A stretch of DNA of 64,000 nucleotides. Origin: Geofilum rhodophaeum. Its GTDB lineage: Bacteria; Bacteroidota; Bacteroidia; Bacteroidales; Marinilabiliaceae. Below, one piece after another: positions 58,668-64,000 of the stretch; positions within the stretch are counted from its first letter, which is position 1; each line of letters opens with the position of its first letter. The stretch covers positions 186,001 to 250,000 of the forward strand of contig NZ_MWUJ01000004.1 in the NCBI RefSeq assembly GCF_002210225.1. Direction: 5' to 3'. Below the pieces are notes generated by a model, which was given only the letters and a program-made list of their open reading frames with translations, was not told where the DNA came from and did not search any database. The translations under genes and the position numbers were made by a program.

Positions 58668-59916
58668 TAACCAAGGCTTTAGTGTTTGGAAGAAAGGGGC
58701 TCCCTGATGTGCTCATACGCAGCCTTTGGTACAAATCTACATAGGCCGCCATACTGTCCTCCTTATCAAAATATCTTTGTGCCCACAGCCGATATTCGCT
58801 CCGCAAAGTGGCCGAGGCAGTCAACACCTCCACGATACGGGCGGCCAGACCGGCCACATCGCCGCGCGCCACTACTCCGTTCCATGCAGGATTCAAGGCT
58901 TCGGGACTCCCTCCGCTGCGGTAAGTGAGCACGGGTGTACCGCAGGCCAGAGCCTCAAGGTTGGTGGTGGGAAAATTATCGATGTAGGTAGGGTTGACAA
59001 AAACCGAGGCCAGACTGTACAAAGCCGCCAATTCACCTAAATTTTCGGTCCGCTCGAGTCCCCGCACTCCCCTGGGAAGACTTTTAAGCTGGTGGGCTTG
59101 CAGGCCCACCAAAACAATTTCCACCTCCTCAGGCAAAAGGGTTCGCAAGGCCAAAAAATCACCCAAGCCCTTGCGACGATCCCACTGCCCCGCCACCCCC
59201 AGAACAATCTTCTTATTCTCCAAGCCATACTTCTGCGCCGTAGCCTTTGCATCGGTCGGACAAAAAGCGCCTAAGTCTATCCCATTGGGAATTACCTCAA
59301 CGGGATAATCCTGTAAAAAGGATGTTTGCAAATGACGCCCCAGCCATTGCGATGGGGCCACCAATACCATGCGGTCGATCCCCTGAAAAGCACTGCGTTT
59401 TCGCTCAAAATTACTGAAAGACCGATCGAGTCCCCAACTCTTGGGGTAGCCGTGGGTATTGGGACAATGGTGACAGTGGCTCTGCCAGCGGAGACAGGCA
59501 TAGCGATCGAAATAGCTGCAATGCCCGGTGAAGGGCCAGCAATCGTGGAAAGTCCACACCACCGGCAAGCCCTTATCTTTCAGCCAATCGCTCAGCATTT
59601 CTACCTGAAGGTAATAGCCGTGCAAATTGTGCAAGTGCACCAAGTCGGGCTGCAAGCGATCCAGCTGCTGCAAAAAAGATCGGGTAGCCCGCTTTGAGGC
59701 AAATCCATGCGCATCCAACAAGCGGGTTTGCAAAACATGCCAACGCCTATCCACCCCGTTTCCTATGCGCAGCAATTGCGACGCACTGGGTTGCATTCGC
59801 CCGCCATAGGCCACAATGCTTTCGTGTCCGCCCGCCAGCAGCACTTTGCCCAGATCCTCAGCAATGCGTCCTGTGCTGCCGGTATTTACCGTCGTATTGA
59901 TTTGAACAACCCTCAT
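58654..59916 (-). CDS. Glycosyltransferase family 4 (WcaL-like)
   Basis: A 420-aa GT4 enzyme of the kind common in Bacteroidota capsule loci: MRVVQINTTVNTGSTGRIAE, VWTFHDCWPFTGHCSYFDRY with a Cys cluster (WQSHCHHCPNTHGYPKSW), and the C-terminal NFPTTNLEALACGTPVLTYR. The Cys/His cluster is usual for this subgroup. Start and stop overlap its neighbours (4 bp with the upstream GT4 gene, 14 bp with the GT2 gene). Confidence 0.92.
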   Translation of the reverse strand: MRVVQINTTVNTGSTGRIAEDLGKVLLAGGHESIVAYGGRMQPSASQLLRIGNGVDRRWHVLQTRLLDAHGFASKRATRSFLQQLDRLQPDLVHLHNLHGYYLQVEMLSDWLKDKGLPVVWTFHDCWPFTGHCSYFDRYACLRWQSHCHHCPNTHGYPKSWGLDRSFSNFERKRSAFQGIDRMVLVAPSQWLGRHLQTSFLQDYPVEVIPNGIDLGAFCPTDAKATAQKYGLENKKIVLGVAGQWDRRKGLGDFLALRTLLPEEVEIVLVGLQAHQLKSLPRGVRGLERTENLGELAALYSLASVFVNPTYIDNFPTTNLEALACGTPVLTYRSGGSPEALNPAWNGVVARGDVAGLAARIVEVLTASATLRSEYRLWAQRYFDKEDSMAAYVDLYQRLRMSTSGSPFLPNTKALVNGEH

Positions 59917-60998
59917 TTACCGGACATAAAATCGTAATACGCCTTCCCAATGTGCTCGAGACTGTAACGGGCAATTCCGGCACGTGCATTTTGTCCCATT
60001 CTCTGGCGCAGATCTTCATCATCCATCAACTGTTTCAGGCGCTGAGAAAACAAAGGATAGTTGTTCAAAGGGACCAGGAAACCATTGTGGCCATCGATGA
60101 GCAAGTCGGCGGGACCGGCCACGCAGTCGAAAGCAACAGCAGGAAGACCAAAAGAAAGCGCCTCGGCCAATACGTTGGGGAAACCCTCCGATTCGGAAGT
60201 AAAGGCAAAGACCTTGGCCCTGCGATAGTAGGAGGCCACATCGGTCTGATCACCCGCCAATTGAATACTGTCCGTTGCATCGAGCTCCTCAATTTGCTTT
60301 TGCAAGCTGTTGCGCAACTGCATTTTCTGAGCATCTCCGCCCACAATTATCAGGCGCCAGCCCGGCTGATTCAGCGCCGCAAAAAGCGCAATGAGGCGAT
60401 CGTGGTTCTTACCCGGGATCAAGCGGCCCACCGAAAGCACCAACTGCTCTTTGGGCACACCGTTGGTCGATTCCGGAATACGAACCGGATTGGCAATGAC
60501 CCTGATGTTGCGGTGCCTCAATTCACGAAAATAAATATCCCGTGCCTGGCCTGTTTGCGCAATCATTCCCTTAGCCCCCGGATATAAACATCGCCGCAAT
60601 ACAAAATGCATCAGCGACATTTTTTTCCCGGGCTGGCAACGGTCCGACACATACACCGGATAAGGAAGGCCCAACAGAGCCAAAAGCACAAAACTGTTCC
60701 AATACTCCCCGAAACTCAGAATTTTTTGGGGCTGTAGCATTTTTACGGTGCCGCGCAAAAACATAAGTCGTTTAAACATAGCCACAAGTCGCAGGCGATC
60801 ATTAAACACAGCATGGGGTTGATGCACCACCAATCGCTCAGGTAAGGGATAATAAAACCGAATGTTCCTGCCGTATAAAATGAGATGCACCTCATCCCGA
60901 TGTCGGGCGCAGAAATAGCCGGCCAACTCGGCCATTACCCTTTCCATCCCACCGGCCTGAAAAGTGGGAAGCAGCAAACACAATACGGGTCGTTTCAT
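59913..60998 (-). CDS. Glycosyltransferase family 4 (PglH/PglJ-like)
   Basis: A 361-aa GT4 enzyme: LLLPTFQAGGMERVMAELAG at the N-terminus, LSVGRLIPGKNHDRLIALFA, and the EX7E region ESEGFPNVLAEALSFGLPAV. It resembles alpha-GalNAc/Glc transferases that act after the first sugar. It overlaps both neighbours by 4 bp (ATGA). Confidence 0.92.
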   Translation of the reverse strand: MKRPVLCLLLPTFQAGGMERVMAELAGYFCARHRDEVHLILYGRNIRFYYPLPERLVVHQPHAVFNDRLRLVAMFKRLMFLRGTVKMLQPQKILSFGEYWNSFVLLALLGLPYPVYVSDRCQPGKKMSLMHFVLRRCLYPGAKGMIAQTGQARDIYFRELRHRNIRVIANPVRIPESTNGVPKEQLVLSVGRLIPGKNHDRLIALFAALNQPGWRLIIVGGDAQKMQLRNSLQKQIEELDATDSIQLAGDQTDVASYYRRAKVFAFTSESEGFPNVLAEALSFGLPAVAFDCVAGPADLLIDGHNGFLVPLNNYPLFSQRLKQLMDDEDLRQRMGQNARAGIARYSLEHIGKAYYDFMSGK

Positions 60999-62023
60999 AA
61001 AGACACTTCTGTTTTGGGTGCTTCTTTTAAGAGACTTTCTATCATCCAGCCAAAGGGATTAAAGGGCCCCTTATGGAAAACCAACTCAGTGTCCCAATAA
61101 CCCCACTCGAACTGTCCGTCGGCGTAACCAAAAACACAACTGACTTCTACAATAAGCGGCCGATCCTGCTCAAAAACAAAGTCATAGGCCGCTGACTGCA
61201 GCCCTAATCGGCGGGTAAAATCCAAGGCCATTTGTAATGCATCTTTCGGTATCAGGTGCTCCTCAAGTCCAACCAGTCCGCTGCCCGAAGCCCGAAAATC
61301 TCCGGGACGAACACCACGACGTGCAGCAAAAAGGCGGTCATTAACACAATTTACCCGCACATCGTAGTGATTATTGGGAATAAAATCCTGAAAATAAACG
61401 TAGCCCCGCTCCCGTCCGCTCATACGGGCATAGGCCGGCGGGAAAAACAAACGCAAGACCCCGGCGAGCACCTGAGAAAAACGATCCTTCCCCTGACGAA
61501 AATGCCGCCAGCGCTCCACCAAACTGCGCCATCCATTATAGGGCGAAAAGCCACGACCAAAGGCCCTTTTCACCAGACGACGGCCCTGCCGTTCATTTTT
61601 TACCAGTCGCACATTGAGCGAGCCGGCTCCTCCCCGCAATTTGAACACCTTCGGGTAACTGCAGGCCCTGAGCCAACGGAGAGCCTCCTGCTTGCGATAA
61701 AAAACAGTACTGGGGACCAGCGGTGCACCAACAGCCTCAAAAAGATACTTCTGAGCCACCTTATCGTCGAAATGCCATACTGTTTGAGGGTTGGGGAATA
61801 CACGAATGGGCAAACCTTCCAGAGCAAACAACAACTGCTTGGCCATCAGTCGGTCGGCCACCTTATTCTGATGTACCTGCCACAGCAGGACCCGACAAGA
61901 GCGCAATTGCTCCACAATATCGCTGCTGTAACAATCTACTTCAACAAAGGGCAGTTTGTTGTCGCGGCAATAGGCCGCCCACCGGCTGCCAAAATCGCCC
62001 TTTGTATTGTGAATGGCTATCAT
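60995..62023 (-). CDS. ATP-grasp domain protein
   Basis: A 342-aa protein with an ATP-grasp fold of the RimK/carboxylate-amine ligase type. The N-terminal domain runs from MIAIHNTKGDFGSRWAAYC to FPNPQTVWHFDDKVAQKYLF. The ATP-binding segment is PKVFKLRGGAGSLNVRLVKN. The metal-binding part near the end is QSAAYDFVFEQDRPLIVEVS. The ATG at 62023 overlaps the CapA-like gene's stop by 4 bp, fixing the start. Related proteins occur in polysaccharide clusters and may ligate an amino acid to a uronic acid or aminosugar; the reaction here is unknown. Confidence 0.85.
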   Translation of the reverse strand: MIAIHNTKGDFGSRWAAYCRDNKLPFVEVDCYSSDIVEQLRSCRVLLWQVHQNKVADRLMAKQLLFALEGLPIRVFPNPQTVWHFDDKVAQKYLFEAVGAPLVPSTVFYRKQEALRWLRACSYPKVFKLRGGAGSLNVRLVKNERQGRRLVKRAFGRGFSPYNGWRSLVERWRHFRQGKDRFSQVLAGVLRLFFPPAYARMSGRERGYVYFQDFIPNNHYDVRVNCVNDRLFAARRGVRPGDFRASGSGLVGLEEHLIPKDALQMALDFTRRLGLQSAAYDFVFEQDRPLIVEVSCVFGYADGQFEWGYWDTELVFHKGPFNPFGWMIESLLKEAPKTEVSL

Positions 62024-63150
62024 AATTGAGAATTTTGAAAAAGTCGAAGCAAAACCTCGTGGTGTGACTCGCAACGCAATAAATTGTGGTACAATCGCTT
62101 TTTACGGGGCGACAAAAGGGAGGGAAATAGTTTTTGCCTTTGTAAAATTCCCAACCAGGTGCCGGAAAGGGGTTCAAGGAAGGCCCGATAACGCCGGGCC
62201 ACCTGAGCGCAAAATTCATCGAAAGCTGCCTCCAGCAAGTTCGAATCAGCTATTATTTGATTCAATCGTGCCAAATTCTCCTCAAAAGCCGCCAGTTCCT
62301 CTTTCTCGAGAAGTTGCAGTCCCGGCTTCTGCCGGCACTGTGCATAAGGGTAGCATTTGATTTCCACTCGCTCACCCAAATCCAGTCCCACCATAAAACC
62401 CAAATGCCAATCGGCCCTTTGCACCCGCGGATCATCAAATAAGAAGTTTCCCAGGCTGTAAACCAATGGTACCCCGTGATAGTACTCATAACCGCTGGAC
62501 ACATGCGGATGGTGACCGACAACGGCACAGGCGCCGGCATCGGCAAAAAAACGAAACAGTTGTTGTATGCGGGGACTGGGTAAGGCATACATCTCGTGTC
62601 CGCCGTGAAAAACAACCACCACGTAACGAGCCCTTGCAGCAGCAGCTTTAATGGCTGCGAAATTACGAATGGGATTCAGGGGATGGGCTCCGACACCATT
62701 ATTCTGAACGGTAGAAAATTCGTTTTCGGTAAGGTTAACAAGGGCAACTTCCTTACCGGCCAATTGAAAAAAGTTGGTGCTTTCTGCTTCCTCCAGATTG
62801 AAACCAGCCCCTACGGTAGTCAAGCCCGCCTCCCTGCAATGCACAAGGGTGGATTCAAGGCCGGCCCGACCATAGTCCATGATGTGGTTGTTGGCCAGGG
62901 TAGCCAGGCCAAAACCAGCCTCCACCAAAACTTGGGCAGCAGCGGGATCGGCCTGCAAGATGGGACCAATTTTCGCGAGCCCGACTGAGGCCGAAGTAAG
63001 GGGGCATTCGAGGTTGACAATGGACAAACGGGCTGCTTGAATGAGCGGCAGCGCAGCACCAAATATTTCGGCGCCCGACTGCGATTTCAGAACAGGAGCC
63101 AAGCGGTTTTGGGGACAAAAATCCCCGGCTATAAGCAGGTCGTGCGACAT
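62020..63150 (-). CDS. CapA/PgsA-like metallophosphatase-fold protein
   Basis: A 376-aa protein of the CapA family (metallophosphatase fold, linked to poly-gamma-glutamate and capsule synthesis). The motifs are LLIAGDFCPQN, IVNLECPLTS, ATLANNHIMDYGRAGLESTL, VVVFHGGHEMY and VVGHHPHVSSGYEYYHGVPL, giving the Asp/Asn/His metal ligands. The ATG at 63150 (MSHDLLIAGD) replaces a TTG two codons upstream. It overlaps the ATP-grasp gene by 4 bp, an adjacency suggesting a shared ligation/tailoring step. Confidence 0.9.
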   Translation of the reverse strand: MSHDLLIAGDFCPQNRLAPVLKSQSGAEIFGAALPLIQAARLSIVNLECPLTSASVGLAKIGPILQADPAAAQVLVEAGFGLATLANNHIMDYGRAGLESTLVHCREAGLTTVGAGFNLEEAESTNFFQLAGKEVALVNLTENEFSTVQNNGVGAHPLNPIRNFAAIKAAAARARYVVVVFHGGHEMYALPSPRIQQLFRFFADAGACAVVGHHPHVSSGYEYYHGVPLVYSLGNFLFDDPRVQRADWHLGFMVGLDLGERVEIKCYPYAQCRQKPGLQLLEKEELAAFEENLARLNQIIADSNLLEAAFDEFCAQVARRYRAFLEPLSGTWLGILQRQKLFPSLLSPRKKRLYHNLLRCESHHEVLLRLFQNSQL

Positions 63151-63159
63151 ATACAATAT

Positions 63160-64000
63160 TCAGGCAGTAAGAAAGGCGGCGTGGTGGGTCATGCAGCGCC
63201 CCAATTCATCGCTGGTGACAAATTCCACATCGGGCCAACGTTTTAAAACAGCATGCAACAAGGCGCGCAGCTGACGCAAATTGCGACGGCGGTTTTCCTC
63301 ATCCAATGCGCCAATAAAATTCAGGCGATGCACCCCAACCACTGCGGGCCGGTTCCAGGCAAAAGCAGCAGATATGCGGGCCAAACAGGTGGCTACGGCA
63401 TCGCTGTGGGGATAAAGACTGGGTTCAAAATAGGCGTTGCGAACCAGGTAAACTTGCCCCAGTGCATTGCGCTGCCCCTGATGATGGGTCAGCGCCGGCT
63501 CCCCTGCAATGGCCGGCAACTGCCGGCGCTGGCCCTGTATAAAGCGGACTCCGGCGGCTGCGGCCAATTCTTCGTGGCGGGGCGACCAGCAATAGTTCGG
63601 GGCGATCATGCTCTGGGCCGGCTCCCCAAATACTTGATGAAACATTTGCAGGCCTTCTGTAATACTTTGGTTCACCCCTGCCTCATCTTCGGGCCGGTCC
63701 ACGGCCCAAGCCTCCAGCAAGCTGTTTGGCAGCTCCTTGCAAACGGTGCGACTGATGCCAAAAAGCCGCAAATCAAAGGCTTGTCTGACCACCGGCAGCC
63801 CACCTTGTAAGGCCCGCATCCATCGGGCTACATTCAAATGCTCACGTCCGTGAAACTGAGGCTGAAACAAGCCTTCTCGCCGGCCTTGGTTCCAAAGGGC
63901 GAAGGCGCCTTCCCTGCCGGGGTAGGCGGCCAGGGTTTTTGTCATACTTTCGAAGTGATAATGCTGAAAACCGTTTGCCCGAATGGCCTCAAAGTCGGGA
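63160..64000 (-). CDS. Polysaccharide (de)acetylase-like protein (partial, 5' end outside window)
   Basis: A protein of at least 280 residues whose reading frame is open to the right edge; the Met at 63945 is internal, since the codons upstream read PDFEAIRANGFQHYHFES. It contains GLFQPQFHGREHLNVARWMR, MIAPNYCWSPRHEELAAAAG and VVGVHRLNFIGALDEENRRR. This pattern belongs to a Bacteroidota family often called polysaccharide (de)acetylase, related to the NodB fold; the His in HGREH and HRLNF may be metal ligands. It lies 9 bp before the CapA-like gene and starts the visible part of the 18-gene run. Confidence 0.78.
   Translation of the reverse strand, partial: PDFEAIRANGFQHYHFESMTKTLAAYPGREGAFALWNQGRREGLFQPQFHGREHLNVARWMRALQGGLPVVRQAFDLRLFGISRTVCKELPNSLLEAWAVDRPEDEAGVNQSITEGLQMFHQVFGEPAQSMIAPNYCWSPRHEELAAAAGVRFIQGQRRQLPAIAGEPALTHHQGQRNALGQVYLVRNAYFEPSLYPHSDAVATCLARISAAFAWNRPAVVGVHRLNFIGALDEENRRRNLRQLRALLHAVLKRWPDVEFVTSDELGRCMTHHAAFLTA

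Overview
The window looks like chromosomal DNA of a Bacteroidota bacterium. The signs are type IX secretion (T9SS) C-terminal sorting domains on two secreted proteins, the Bacteroidota-restricted HYC_CC_PP family, a CusA-type pump of the long (about 1,250-1,280 aa) Bacteroidota form, the lptF-like/START-like gene pair, and several promoters matching the TTTG / TAnnTTTG consensus of this phylum. The genus cannot be fixed from sequence alone; a Marinilabiliales-like marine or anaerobic relative is a guess.

Positions 1-22,800 are mostly housekeeping. On the minus strand, read right to left, are recA, a 2,322-aa fibronectin-III repeat protein exported by T9SS, an S1-domain RNA-binding protein (CvfB-like), a GH43-like enzyme, a START-like protein, an LptF/G permease, ribBA, dnaK, a MORN-repeat protein and the 5' part of xseA. 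A BCP peroxiredoxin is also on the minus strand. A divergent plus-strand block carries a TPR/PD40/SPOR protein, clpS, nfeD and floA. The 481-bp gap between ribBA and dnaK holds three consecutive perfect hairpins, a 10-bp tandem repeat and a terminator.

Positions 22,870-36,000 are a stress, metal and accessory region. A minus-strand Cus-type heavy-metal efflux operon (HYC_CC_PP protein, cusA, cusC, cusB, DUF302, HMA protein) lies divergent from a glutathione peroxidase and an OhrR-type MarR regulator. Two matching palindromes sit in the intergenic region and are probable operators. A Na+/Ca2+ antiporter, CorA and an AT-rich Fic gene with its own promoter/operator cluster follow.

Positions 36,000-44,560 hold a four-domain CoA-disulfide reductase/rhodanese/TusA/DsrE2 fusion. 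They also hold a compact plus-strand operon of acyl carrier protein, class-B asparagine synthetase homologue, atypical NAD synthetase homologue, AMP-forming acyl ligase and PrmC-like methyltransferase. No standard pathway explains this operon, and it is the best candidate here for an undescribed biosynthetic system.

Positions 44,677-64,000 begin with two secreted plus-strand proteins (a beta-helix lipoprotein and an SGNH-like T9SS protein). An unbroken minus-strand run of 18 genes follows, continuing past the right edge, for a surface polysaccharide. It encodes an initiating sugar-phosphate transferase, a flippase, four glycosyltransferases, a PglE/PglD-like aminotransferase/acyltransferase pair, a dedicated ACP/ketosynthase III/SDR trio, two polysaccharide deacetylase-like proteins, a GNAT acyltransferase, an ATP-grasp ligase, a CapA-like phosphatase, and an O-acetyltransferase with an SGNH-like lipoprotein. 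The ACP-KAS III-SDR-aminotransferase-acyltransferase set suggests that a 4-amino sugar is decorated with a short hydroxyacyl chain. No Wzy polymerase, Wzz or Wza-type exporter is inside the window.
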